Shown: positions 41,064-52,589 of the stretch, one piece after another
Position numbering within the stretch: position 1 is the first letter of the stretch
Layout of the letters: the number at the start of each line of letters is the position of its first letter
Assembly (NCBI GenBank): GCA_039881145.1
Contig: JAYKKI010000127.1
Coordinates: forward strand, 3,224,001-3,288,000
Source: Druceiella hillmani
Taxonomy: Eukaryota; Arthropoda; Insecta; Lepidoptera; Hepialidae
DNA: 64,000 nucleotides
Direction of reading: 5' to 3'
The notes under the pieces: generated by a model
What the model saw: the letters and a program-made list of their open reading frames with translations, nothing else
What the model was told of the DNA's origin: nothing
Database searches by the model: none
Position numbers and translations under genes: made by a program

Positions 41064-43905
41064 CAGAAACTCAAAGTATGTATTCAAAATGGTAGATCAA
41101 ACGTTATAACATCTTTATTTTACAAGAAAAAAACGGAAACCTTATGAGTTAGCTCCATTTCTCGAACTGAAACGTTTTTCTCAAAAACCGTTTAAAAAAA
41201 ATTAAATGGAAATTTTAGAGGGGGAAAAGGCACAATTCTTTACAGTTGCTAACCACTATAGAACAATATTTATATTATTTTAATTTTATAAAGATGCTAT
41301 AACCAATACTTTAAAGAAACTATCCCTGAACGCTTTAGTAGTAATCAAAAGTATTTATATGCGTAATATAATTATATTTAAGCATATGTATTTAAGTAAT
41401 CTACACCATTTAATCTACACTATTATATAATCTACACTATATGGATTTATTAGGTGGTAAATATGTATTGGTGAATTTAAAAACGAAAATGATGTATTAA
41501 CTTAAAATTTTATAGTCCACATCTCTTATTTCTCATCTTCCTTACTTTATTATTAAGCTATGTCCTGCACTGTTAAAATAAGTAAATATCATTTTGGTTG
41601 AATGCGGTCCTGGAAAGAAATCCACATCTCATAATTATTGACTTATTACCAAAAATAGGTGCACAATCCGATTGGTACACCAATATATTCTAACTATGCA
41701 TTTCAGTTTTCTCGCTTTGCATATGTAGGACGTGAAACCTTAGATTCAAACTCTTGTACTAAATCATAAAATCGCAGTCTCTAAATTCTTGAAATAGGTT
41801 AAAGTAGTAAATAATAAAGATACGTTTCAAAATATGGACCAGAACCCAGAGATTCGCCGCAATTATTAATTTGTTCATTGTCATTTATTTATTCTATGAA
41901 TTTTTTGGTTACTGTGCTTTACTCAATTCTACCTCATTTGACTCATTATTACTTCTGCTACTGTGGTCCATGCACACAGTTGGTCATTTTAGGTAGTATA
42001 TAATTTTGTATATTTTTTAAATTAGATTTTTTAAAAAACGTCACTATTTCTAATGAATTAAGTTAATATTTTAACTTTGTCCAGATATGATATCATTTAT
42101 TTAAATTTTTTTTTCTATTCGCATAACGGAAACATGGTTGAGAGCGAAATGAAAAGATTTTATGTATCATTAAATTTTTTCTTTCACGTTTAACATTCCA
42201 GAATGCTTTCATGACAATTTTTATATGGACCAAATTATGAAGTAAGCAAAACTGGTGTTAAAATTAATTCTTACATTACACAGTCGAGATTATTCGAATA
42301 ATTTATTTTAAAATAAATTTCCAAAAATTCAAATGTTATAAAAATGTGACATTATTCACTTAAGCTTAAAAAGCTGGCTTTTCAAAAAATATCTCATCAA
42401 AAGTTACACAAAACAATATACAGCGTAACATTTAATTTTATGTAGCAATTTATTTTCTAGCGGCAAATATAATATTTTGATCACTATTTTCAGTAATAAA
42501 TTCCGTTATGTTGACTTTTTGAGACAGATAAAACATTAAAACAATTTATTTCAAAATCAATTCAAATGGAAGATGGACGATAATATATTAGGAAGTTAGT
42601 TGGTTAAATAAAAAGTTATCTTTCAATCCGACCTTGGCTTGTCTCGAAAATCACAATTTGCTGATAAGATTAAAAAACAATGAATATTTCTTTTACCTAC
42701 AATTAAATTAAAATTTACATTTAAATAAATCAAGTTGCGACATTTCCCCAATTCGGTGCTGAAATGGCCACCCAATCCAACCTCTAGTCATAACCGTTTT
42801 TCTCAGAAACCATTTAAAATAGGTTTACTTGTAATAATTATTAGAAACTCTTTAAAAGGATATGTTTATACACTTTAGTATAAATTAGTCCAAAAATAAG
42901 AAATATTGGAAAGCCATATAATTTTTAACAAAGAAGAAATTAAAATTTATTTACTCTAAATTACGTAAATTTCATTATACATTCAGAGAAAGAGTTTAGA
43001 ATAATGTTCAGAAATTTAGCCGGGATGGATAAGAATATAGCGGTTAAGTGGTGTAATTTGAAAAACAATGTATAGAATATTACTAAGATTATTACTTAAT
43101 AAGAGACGCTTGATAAGCATTTGAGACTATATCTGATCTTTCTTACAGATTCAGAGGAATGGAACCCATCTTTGCTAATGGCATGAAGTAATCTGTTTTT
43201 GCCTCGTCTTCGCGGCAATAAGTGCAACTTTACTGTAAATTTAGGATGTTCATGTTAAATTATTTCCACTATATAATCGATCAGTCGAACGTAAAATCTA
43301 ATTTTAAATGAAATCTGCCATAACGAAACACATGAGGACTGTGCACGAAGGAAAGGTGTCATAACAGTGACATCCTCAAATGTGGTCGTACCGAATTTAT
43401 TTTAAACGTTCTAATGAAATGGTTATTTGATAACGTTCAATAATGTTATTGAAAGATACGTCAAAGATAATTTTTTATATGTTTTTTTTGTAATTACATA
43501 GTGAAAAAAGGAATACTTATATTTTGGTCACTTTTCACGTTAAATAATTGTCACAGATAGCCTTTTTTCCCCATGACATGTATATGCAAATTCATAAAAG
43601 TAAACTATATATTATTCCTCTATTCCGTACTGTCACTGCCTCCTAGTTTCTAAAATTGTCATGCATTATGGTTGAAGTTAAAAGGAAACGCTTTATGTTG
43701 AAATCTGAATTCATGCAAGTATAAAATCTCATAAAACTATGTTAATGTATATTTCCTTGCATATAAAGTAAAATAGAAATTCTGTCTGTCCATTAGTCAC
43801 AGTTGTTTCTGTCAAAAAGTCTGTTAAAAACTTAAAATTAGGGACAATGCTAAAGCACATTAACTCGCATATATTTAAATAGTTAACTCTATAAAATATA
43901 GATAC

Positions 43906-45062
43906 ATTCTTAAAAAGGCTTTGACGTGGAAACTTTAAATTTGACACAAAAATAGTGAAATTTCATGGGGTAAAAGTGAAGTATAGTAGGACCTATAAGG
44001 ATTTAAAAGTAAAGATTCATATGTTTAAAAATTTACCAAAACATTTTGTTCTATCACTTAGTGCGTAAAATTCCTTTCACAAAAATTCTGTCTGGTAAGT
44101 CAGAGATCTGTTCAAATAACTGAAGACCAATGAAATTGAGACGATGTGATTTTTAGAGGTCAAAAGGGTAAAGCGAATTTAAATGGTATTATTACAGTTA
44201 ATGTAATTAAACATTTATGGTTTAAAATACACGATAAATTAATTATTGTAAACAAAAAATATTTATTACAATACATTAAACAAATTCATCCTACGGGAAT
44301 CATATTCACAATAAAGAACACGCATAAGGGCTAGTTGAGCGGGAGTATCCTAAAGGCATTGACAATTGTTATCCTAATGTAAGACGATGTGTATATTATG
44401 TATTAATTGAGATCTTTTAAATAAATAAAATAAAATTTATTTCACCATCAATTTTGAAAGTCGATCTCTGTCAAATCATTGTTCAAAGTTTATTACAATT
44501 GGAAAAGAAATGTCTGTTATTCAACAGAATTATAATTCAACATAATATAGATTTGGTTAAAAGAAGATGTGCCTTTAAAGTAATTTTACGGACGTAAAAT
44601 ATTGTTAAGATTCCGTAGCAGAAAAGGAAAAAAAGTCCTTGTAAAATCAGTCACATGGACATCCGCTTGTCCCTTTGTCACATTCGTTTTTCTCACAAAC
44701 TGTTTGACCTGAAAACTGGAAATTTGTCATGAACTTTTTAATCCAGACCTCTGCGTGTACTCGTGAGTATTCATTACTATTAAAAAATCATTAAACACAA
44801 CATGCATAAATAAACTACTAAATTTTTCTTTTTTTTTCTTAAAATGGTTCTCAAAACATTGCGGAAAATGTCCGCAAAAATATTTGCCCTGTTTCCGAAA
44901 CTGCTGAATTCAAAATTTTGAAAAACAATTGTGTCTTTCATAATTAAACGTATATTTGTAATTTACAGGAAAATTATAACAATGATTAAAAAACCCAAGG
45001 TTTTCTAGAAATTCAATTTATTATTTGTACCTTTAAAAAGAATATAACACAATAAATTTACA
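43906..45062. other. Gene-less stretch with a TTCCG-repeat fragment
   Basis: Positions 44,609-44,760 (GATTCCGTAGCAG then GTTTTTCTCACAAAC) resemble the left part of the repeat at 8,578 and 31,571. The plus frame 44,146-44,334 has no recognisable motif. Nothing else is seen. Confidence 0.45.
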
Positions 45063-45075
45063 TTGTCAACAATAA

Positions 45076-45324
45076 ACCACAATTAAATGAAACTACGTGA
45101 CGTAGTATTATTTCTACTTTCTTTAATTTCTTTACCATGACCTAGTTTTCGTTGTATTACAACATCTTTACTAATATTCCACCTGAAGATGTTGTAATAC
45201 CTACCAACCAAACCTAGGTCGTGGTAAAGAAATTAAAGAAAGTAGAAATAATACTACATCACGTAGTTTCATTTAATTGTGAATAATGAATTTCTACAAA
45301 ATTAAGGCCAAATATATTCAATAT
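45076..45324 (+). mobile_element. Palindromic Penelope-type terminal-repeat element 1, with 13-bp target duplication
   Basis: Two inverted arms (about 45,078-45,169 and 45,180-45,281) are followed by an asymmetric ~45-bp tail ending AAATATATTCAATA. The flanks 45,063-45,075 and 45,325-45,337 are identical (TTGTCAACAATAA), which is a clear target-site duplication. The right arm at 45,179-45,224 keeps CCACCTGAAGATGTTGT and ACCTAGGTCGTGG of the hammerhead-like core but has lost the GAAA junction. It shares arms and tail with the elements at 46,338 and 47,168 and has no coding capacity. Confidence 0.8.
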
Positions 45325-45337
45325 TTGTCAACAATAA

Positions 45338-46337
45338 GATTAATATTTGTGAGTAGCTTAATAGTATTAGTGTGTACACTTAAATAGTTATATGTATTGA
45401 GTATGCAGGGAACATTCGTTTTACAAATTCTGGAATTAATTTACACATTTTCTGTGTTCACTTATTACTGGACTGTTTTATTGATTTAAACCTCCCTAAA
45501 ATCTAATTCTGATTGAGTAACAAGTGGTAATCCTATTTTTTATTTGGAAACGGTTCAAAAATGTATTTTTCTTACCATTTACCTTGGATAAAGTTCGTAC
45601 GTTAATACTGGTTCGTTCTACAAAAGTTTTCCAATAAGACAAATATCACTTCAAAGTACCCACATTGTCGAATTTCCACTAGAATCCCTCAAATCCAAAA
45701 CGATATAAATCCAGACATTGCTCCATCAAAACTATTGCGATCTTCACGCGTGAAGCTGCGAAACAAAAATAAAACTCAGCTAAAAGAAAATAAAAATAAA
45801 ACTCAACTAAAAGAAAGCTAAGATGAGCAATCGAAAAGCAGTTGATTGGTTGGTGGGAGCGGGTGGTGGCGCAATAGACAATCCCTCCATAAATCAATAG
45901 CGAAAGCATTAAGTACGGTCAAGTGTGGAAGAAGGAAACGGAATCAGCTACGGCCAGCCTTGCCGCGGATAAGAATGAATTATTCAGGCGCACTTCACAC
46001 ATTCGACTAGGAGGAAGCATCAACAAAACACGTTGCATTCGATGTGATTTCTAATAAAATTGTTTTGCAATACTGTTTTATCATAAACTATGTTTATTTC
46101 TACGCAAAAGGGCGTTCAGTTGCAGTTACTTCGAGCATTTTATATATTAAGGGCGTACTATTTGAAACATGGTTTTGGCTTAATTAGTAATCGTCAGGGA
46201 AGTAACTATTATCAAATATTGTAAGCACCGTAGTCAAGAACACATAAGTATTAATGAAAATACTAACGCGAATACAATCGAAATGTGACAAACATTTCTT
46301 CTAATATTTAAATTATACTTCATTTTTATTGACAAAT
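45338..46337. other. Gene-less stretch between elements 1 and 2
   Basis: A less AT-rich part at 45,820-46,030 and the minus frame 45,909-45,679 show no motif I recognise. I see nothing else in this stretch. Confidence 0.45.
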
Positions 46338-46600
46338 AAATGAAACTAGATGACGTAGTATTATATCTACTTTATTTAAATTCTTAACCACGACCTAGCT
46401 TTCGTTTTATGACATTTTCAGGTAGGCAATTGATCTCTTCAAATTTTCCACATGAAAAGGTTGTCATACAACGAAACCTAGGTTGCGGTTAATCATTTGA
46501 ATAAAGTAGATATAATTCTACATCACGTAGTTTCATTTAGTTTTGAATAAAAATTAAGTGCTAATGAATTTATTCAAAATTAACACCAAATATATTCAAT
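46338..46600 (+). mobile_element. Palindromic Penelope-type terminal-repeat element 2
   Basis: Inverted arms 46,338-46,434 and 46,450-46,538 have the same ends as element 1 (AAATGAAACTA...; ...GTAGTTTCATTT). The same kind of tail follows, ending CCAAATATATTCAAT. Both hammerhead-like cores are decayed: the minus-strand core has CTGAAAA and the plus-strand core ATGAAAA. I could not find a target duplication. Confidence 0.75.
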
Positions 46601-46909
46601 CTAAATAGTAATATCTACATTCGTTAACTGAAAACGAAATTAACGTAAGTATTTAAATTTCCTCTCCAGTCTCTTCGCTTAGTCACATATATATAAAAAT
46701 ATGTCAACCGCAACTTTAATAGCATTTAGAGTATTATTGAAATCAATTAGTTTATAATAAATTATTTACGAATAGGGTTATAAAACATAAAAGACGACTA
46801 TTTAAAAACAAAGATTGATAAGATGGTTTGAACGAACACAATGAACAAGTAACAATTTGCTAGCAAAATTTTATTACATGTGTTAAGTGACTGTTAACAA
46901 GTTACATGC

Positions 46910-47144
46910 ATTTAATGAGAGGCAAATTATAACAATCCTTAACTGACGTAGATTAAGAAAACAAAACACTGGCAGACTCTTGTTCGTAATCAGCCGTAAG
47001 GTCATCAGTATGGTGAGTAAGGCAGCAAAGATAACAGTTCATAGATTAACATTTAATGAGAGGCAAATTATAACAATCCTTAATTGACGTAGATTAAGAA
47101 AACGAAACACTGGCAGACTCTTGTTCGTAATCAGCCGTAAGGTC
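46910..47144 (+). repeat. 141-bp tandem duplication, second copy shorter
   Basis: Copy 1 starts at 46,910 and copy 2 at 47,051. The shared 94 bp differ at only two or three positions. Copy 2 lacks the part about TCATCAGTATGGTGAG and ends in the same CATAGATTAACATTTA as copy 1, directly at the left edge of element 3. Confidence 0.9.
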
Positions 47145-47218
47145 CATAGATTAACATTTATACCAACTATATGAAACTACGTGATGTAAAAATATTTCTA
47201 CTTTCTTTAAGTTGTTTA

Positions 47219-47259
47219 CCACGACCTAGGTTTCGTTGTATTACAACATCTTCAGGTGG
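47219..47259 (-). ncRNA. Hammerhead-ribozyme-like core in the left arm
   Basis: On the minus strand the order is CCAC, CUGAAGA (fits CUGANGA), one extra U, helix GUUGU/ACAAC around AAU, GAAA, a short ACC/GGU helix with a UA loop, UC, then GUGG. CCAC and GUGG pair fully as stem I, and GUC precedes the expected cleavage point. All conserved core bases of a type I hammerhead are present, apart from the extra U before stem II. The ACCUAGGU of stem III is self-complementary, as in ribozymes thought to act as dimers. Activity is untested. Confidence 0.65.
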
Positions 47260-48029
47260 GCTATTAGCAAAAATTAACTCTTAGGAACATCCAACAGCAT
47301 TTACATATTATAAAAAACAATAGCGGAAGCCGGATTTGTGTGGGTTTTTCCACTGCTTATGTTAGTGATTTTATTATAGGGGAGCGGTGCTGGTTTTATT
47401 TAAAATTTCGAAAGTTATACAATATACAATTATTTTAGTGAGCGTAATAAATTCAATTTTTATTCTATGAGGTTATACAATGCAAATATTCCAGTGTATA
47501 TGATAACATTAAATGGATATTATTCTCAATAATATATTTATCCAATAACAAGAGTATCTGATAGTTAGAACTAGTTTATACCATTGATTACACATATCGC
47601 CCGTTTCATCCTTTTATTTAGTTTTTTATGTTGTTTTTTTCTTATTTTATTTATTTTTTTTATTGATTAATTTATTTTTTTTTATTTATTTAGATATGTA
47701 GCCGAGTTGAAACAATTTGAAGTGTACTGCAGTATCAATGTTGTCTAACTATATTATGTCTAGAAGATATTAAGTATGAGTGATGATATTATATTTAGTT
47801 GTTCATTTAATGTATTAAAGTTGGTGTCTCATTTATCTCTTTTTACGTCTAATGTTCCTAGAATATTAAATTTATTTCCTTTTGTATTTATTTACAATAT
47901 ATATAAATTCATCCCAAATATAGGTAATGTATCACTTAAACTAGGAAAACTCTTAACTAATGATAAAAATATAAATAATACTACGTGTACCTAGAGTACC
48001 TTAAATGACGTGGGTAAAACCCTTATTAA

Positions 48030-48350
48030 TAATTAAGGAAAAAGTAGATAAATATAAAAAGAGTGGTATCTATAAACTTAAATGTAACGACTTTAATGGC
48101 CAGCTGGCGAAATAAAAAACAGACACATCTCACTTTGCAAAACACCTCATTGAAAATAAATTTCACCCTCATACCATAATACTCCCTATATATTACAAAT
48201 ACATAAAAAAGGCAATAAACTTAATATTGTAGAAGCAGTAGAAATTAATAGACATAAAAGGGACACCAACTTTAATATATAAAATGAACAACTGAATATA
48301 ATATCATCACCCATACTTAGTATCTTCTAGACATAATATCGTTAGACAAC
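48030..48350 (+). pseudogene. Broken GIY-YIG endonuclease domain of a Penelope-like element
   Basis: In the plus strand the translation contains KYKKSGIYKLKCNDFNG (GIY at 48,065-48,073), a stop, then SHFAKHLIENK (from 48,128). After a frameshift it continues IHKKGNKLNIVEAVEINRHK (from 48,199) and NEQLNIISSP. This is the order GIY, then H..ENxH-like, then KG.KLN..E..EI found in the C-terminal GIY-YIG domain of Penelope-like polyproteins. The YIG...R segment (about 25 residues) is missing between the first two pieces, so the endonuclease is dead. Confidence 0.8.
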
Positions 48351-48464
48351 ATTGATACTGCAGTACACTTCCAATTGTTTCAGCCCGGCTACACATCTAA
48401 ATATATAAAAACATTAAATAAAATTTAAAAAAACATAAAAAAAAAAATAAAACGTTAGATATGT

Positions 48465-48518
48465 ATAATAACCTCGTTCTAACTATCGGGTAGCTGAGAG
48501 TTAGAACAAGGTTATTAT
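48465..48518. repeat. Inverted repeat with 20-bp arms inside the element
   Basis: Arms 48,465-48,484 and 48,499-48,518 differ at one base and pair around a 14-nt loop. The left arm of the element (about 47,555-47,585) has no equivalent hairpin, so it arose in the right arm only. Confidence 0.85.
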
Positions 48519-48789
48519 ATTGGATAAATATATTACTGAGAATAATGTTCATTTAATTTTATTACATACACGAGAACATTTGCATTGTATAACCTCATAG
48601 AATAACATCAATTTAATTTATTACCCTCGCTAAAATACTTGTATATTGTATAACTTTTGAAAGTAAAATAAAACCTACACCGCGCCCCTACAATAAACTC
48701 ACTAACGTAAGTAGTGGGAAAACCCAAACAAACCCGGCTTCCGCTAATGTTTTTTATAATATACAAATGCTGTTGGATGTTCCTAACAG

Positions 48790-48855
48790 TTAATCTTTGC
48801 TAATAGCCCACCTGAAGATATAGTAATACAATGAAACATAGGTCGTGGTAAAGAA
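48790..48855 (+). ncRNA. Decayed hammerhead-like core in the right arm
   Basis: This is the counterpart of 47,219-47,259 on the plus strand: CCACCTGAAGATATAGTAAT, then ACAATGAAACATAGGTCGTGG. The core boxes CTGAAGA and GAAA are kept, but stem II (ATAGT/ACAAT) and stem III have lost pairs, so it is probably inactive. Confidence 0.5.
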
Positions 48856-48956
48856 CTTAAAGAAAGTAGAAATAATATTACATCAAATAGTTTCATTTAA
48901 TTGTGAATAATGAATCTACAAAATTAACACCAGATATATTCAATATTTGTACCAAC

Positions 48957-49489
48957 GTTTATTTATGGCAGCGAGTTTTAGGCACATGCTTCCAAACATC
49001 ACACTTTATTAGAAATAGACTGAGATAAGGTCCCAAACAGAGCCCAAATGTCCAACAAGCCACATTAATCGAATGGCCAACATCATGTTGACATGACAGG
49101 TATGCAAATCGCGGACAAACGTAATGAGATGCTACGGTAGATCCCAAGTCAAGTGAATTAGCGACAATTTTATTCCTTTATTTCAAACTTTAACATACAC
49201 ATAATATACGATTATGCATTTAGCGAACTTATTGCTACATGATCAATCTCTTTAAGTCACTCGCATTGATTAAATATGAACGTTTTGTAAAATCAACAAT
49301 ATTCCTTGACTAATTGGAATATTAACAACAAATAACAAAAAATATCATAACATAAATATCATAAGAACAACCAAACGAAATGTAAAATACAAAGAAAGAA
49401 AAAAAGTGATCAATTGTAGATTTTTGCATTATTGGGAACAAGGAAAGGGGACCAAAATGAAATTCGGAAAGGTAGGACTAAGGGTTTTT
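48957..49489. other. Gene-less stretch
   Basis: The minus frame 49,147-48,959 has no recognisable motif. The rest is AT-rich sequence with nothing identifiable. Confidence 0.4.
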
Positions 49490-50465
49490 GAAAAGAATGG
49501 AATGGAATGGTGGCATACATTCCATAGTCAAGCAGTGGCAATAAAAGTTTTTGACAAAAGTGAACTTTAGTTTGAGTGCCTAATTATTTGTCAAAATGCT
49601 TAAAGGAGTGCATTCTACTAAAAATAAGAGACTAACATCATTTACTTGGGGTCGCCGACTAATATTTTGATCGATCAGCAAATCTAAGTCTTTAACAGTT
49701 GGCGTAAATGGAATTGGTGTATAATTTAATATTAGATACGATAGATCTGATAGGTGAATTTGGAAAAACACTCTTTGGCTACCAATTTTCAAAGCTTGGG
49801 ACTTACTTGGTTTTAATAATAGACCCATTTTTTAATTCATTGACCTACTGAACCGAGATTTTCATTGAGGGCATTGATAACGGTTGGTAAAAGTTTTGCA
49901 TCAATATGTGCATATATTTGGAAGTCATCAGCGTAAAGATGATAATTACTGTCCATATTCCTAACAACTCCATCAATGAATATTGAAAAAAGAAGCAAAG
50001 AATGAAACCCGCCTTGAAGCATATAAGCTGATGAGCCCGTCCATTCAAAGAACGCACCATAAGCCAATTCATTCTAATGAGTGTTGAGATGTATTCAAAG
50101 ACTTCATACTAGCTACCAAATATAAAAATCAACGGAGTTGAATGTACTGTTGAAATCATGAAACGCAAGTAATGTGAGTTGAGGGTTATTCAGGGCTAGA
50201 CGTAAAAGCAATTCAATCAGGAATAAAGTGAGAAATATGTAGGAAATCTAGTACTGCGCTGATTTATATCAGCGCGTACGTGATTTTCTCCTCGAGTTTC
50301 TTACCGAGCAAGGAAAGTCGGTTCAAACCATAATGGAAGAGTTAGCATATGTCAGTAATAACACAGGTTAAAATATTCAAAACAAGCTTAAGGACTTTAA
50401 TATGTAGTCCATCGCACTCCGTAGAATCGACCAGATTGGTTTTAACTTCCGATTCACAGATATTA
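49490..50465 (-). pseudogene. Dead non-LTR reverse transcriptase (Jockey/CR1-like group)
   Basis: On the minus strand broken frames follow the order of a reverse transcriptase domain. ICESEVKTNLVDSTECDGLH (about 50,440-50,380) is the finger region. HDFNSTFNSVD (about 50,170-50,130) is catalytic motif A. SAYMLQGGFHSLLLFSIFID (about 50,030-49,970) corresponds to the QGS...PLLF region, and YHLYADDFQIY has YADD at 49,924-49,935. GLLLKPSKSQ...VKDLDLLID continues into the thumb, and a decayed ALDYG-like end lies near 49,530. At least three frame changes and several stops make it inactive. Sequence up to 50,722 is open in the same frame but not recognisable. The exact clade cannot be settled by eye. 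Confidence 0.85.
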
Positions 50466-51477
50466 TGAAATTTGAAATCATGTTTAAAATAGAGAATATG
50501 GATACTTTTCAATGTTTTTGCCTTAACAGCTGGGTAAAGTAATAAGATCGGGTGGCTCTCAAACTCCAATCTGCAATAGGCCAAGGAGTTATCGTAGGAG
50601 ATATCCCGAGAGAACCTTATCCCGAGGGAGAACTTTATGATAGTGACGATTAAGCATAAAAGGAAAAGATAAAATGTCAAAAACGAATTATGGTATTTTA
50701 ATGGAGTATTTGGTATACTCATTATAATCTATTATTAGTTTAAGACTGAAATTTTAATACTGAAGATGGTTTTCTGTCTACAAACCATTCGATATACACC
50801 TATTTCCGGACATGTATATTATTAAGACTTTAGTAGATAACTAATAATCCGGTGTATTCAACGATTGTATACGTGTATAAAAAATGGGATGTATTGTTTT
50901 TTTTCTTGTGAATAATTTCACAACCAATATAATCGATAAAGTTTTACATTTGTTGTGAAACATCAAAATGTCACGAACAGATTTTGGTATCCAAAATTTC
51001 TTTTTGTTCCAAAATCTGCTCTTTCTTAACATAAATAATATGCATGAATAATATGACCCGTGTGAATAATAGACCCTTTCTTAATTAATTTTAATGAAGT
51101 ATTTAGACTAAAAGTATCGTTTTCTTTATATTTGGCTCTAAATTTGTGCTGCACATATTTTTGAACTCAAGTTTGTTATTTCGTAAAATGAATCTGGTAA
51201 ATAGATCAATTTATTAAATTGGTTATTTCTCTAACAATAATTGTTTATTTGTTCACAAAATGTTAATTTTCACTTAATTCAGTTCATAACGTGAACTGAA
51301 CGTTCCCAAATGTTAATGTTAATTTGTATGCAATATTTCTTTCGAGTTTTGGATAGGCGTATAAAAAAATGTATTTAAAAAAATCTCCAAATGATGCTTT
51401 TATAAATGTACCACAAAGAGAAAAATATGTTTCTTGACCTTTTATTTTTTAATTTATTGCTTTTCCCGTTCAATATG
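50466..51477. other. Gene-less stretch
   Basis: The upstream part of the minus frame ending at 50,342 (50,722-50,470) and the minus frame 51,032-50,841 show no motif. They could include more of the retrotransposon in decayed form. Confidence 0.4.
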
Positions 51478-51523
51478 TCATATATATAGTATAAATATAT
51501 CTATGTATATATTTATATAGGTA

Positions 51524-51581
<58 letters not shown>
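51478..51581. repeat. TA-rich microsatellite
   Basis: An interrupted TA tract is followed by pure (TA)n at 51,529-51,574 and ATACATATAAATA. Confidence 0.95.
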
Positions 51582-51582
<1 letters not shown>

Positions 51583-51929
51583 ATAAGGGGCTTGTGAAGA
51601 AACAAGTTATCGACCATTTTGGGGTATCCGTCATATTGCGTTTAGAACTATATTTTACTATTGCATTGCCACTGTGTGCAAAATTTGAAAACTGCAATTT
51701 AATTAAAACGATTGAAAACTTCAAATATAAAATTAATCGCAGGCAGAGCAAAAAGTTAAGGAAAGCGTTGTAAATAGGACATTATCTTTCGGAATTCGAC
51801 TTTTTTATGTATGTCGTATAATTTCTACTAATCATTACGAAAAATAAGAGGTACAAAATATGAAACGCAAAACATAAATGAAAACTATCAATAGGCTGTA
51901 CCCACTTCGACATGGTACGGATACATAAA

Positions 51930-52135
51930 ATTGTTTAGTTTTAATAATATGTATTTTTTCTTTTATAGACATATTCCTGTACTACGTGTTAATTAACAAA
52001 AATATAATAATGTACCGCAAAGTGATGTGCTTGTAATACTTCCGCACCAAGCGTGCCCGTTTCCCCTTCACTATTTCCCGTGGTCTCAAATAGATAGTAC
52101 GGACAGTCGTCAAAATGAGTTCGAAAACCTTTTTA
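51930..52135 (+). repeat. Direct repeat, left copy
   Basis: This copy is similar to 52,590-52,785. Shared phrases are CATATTCCTG/CGTATTCCTG, AAAATATAATAATGTA, CCAAG(C/T)GTGCC and (GT)TTCC(C)CTTC. The copies are about 660 bp apart and diverged. They could be LTR-like ends of a small element or two fragments of one repeat. Confidence 0.55.
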
Positions 52136-52589
52136 TTCAAAATCCTTTTAATTTTTAGTTATAATATATCATGAACTACAATAAAGAAGAATACGCGATT
52201 TTAAAAACTAAATATATTTTTGGGTTGTATTTATAACTTAGAAATAATGTGCGAAAAGTGAGTTACAAAAATATATATAACCATGGAAAATGTCCCTACA
52301 AAAAAACTGAATATTTTATAAGTGAGATTATTCATAATAATCTCTGAAAAAGACAACGGTGTGTGAAGAATCGTATTTTATTTAAAAAAATAGATGCGTT
52401 TGGCAAAACCACACAGTATTGAGCGTACAACAAACATTATTTATCCCCGTAAAGATTGATTTTTTTTTCCAATTTAAATTAAGATCATCTTGACTTCATT
52501 GAGATCATCCACACTCTAAGAAACTACAGATTAGTGCAGTTCCGTAAATGTATTAGTTCCACAAATTTTATATTATTCAACATCAAATT

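Larger units (their letters stand above)
38678..43905 (+). repeat. Segmental duplication block C
   Basis: This block aligns with B from 15,730 and with A from its position 1 (C 39,015). At 40,813 it departs from A/B and resumes at about 42,437, so 1.6 kb of other sequence replaces about 0.85 kb. At 42,831 it jumps to the part of B starting at 20,273, so about 1.3 kb of B is missing. Homology ends near 43,905. No gene is present. Confidence 0.85.
47168..48944 (+). mobile_element. Penelope-like retroelement relic with long inverted arms and target duplication
   Basis: The left arm (47,168 to about 47,905) is an imperfect reverse complement of the right arm (about 48,190 to 48,898). It is followed by the same asymmetric tail as elements 1 and 2. 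The flanks 47,156-47,167 and 48,945-48,956 match at 11 of 12 bases (ATTT(A/G)TACCAAC), consistent with a target duplication. The centre holds a broken GIY-YIG domain read on the plus strand, and the left arm contains an inverted copy of its 3' part. Penelope-like elements are known for partial inverted copies, GIY-YIG endonuclease tails and hammerhead ribozymes in their terminal repeats, all of which fit. The reverse transcriptase part is absent, so the copy is not autonomous. Confidence 0.8.
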
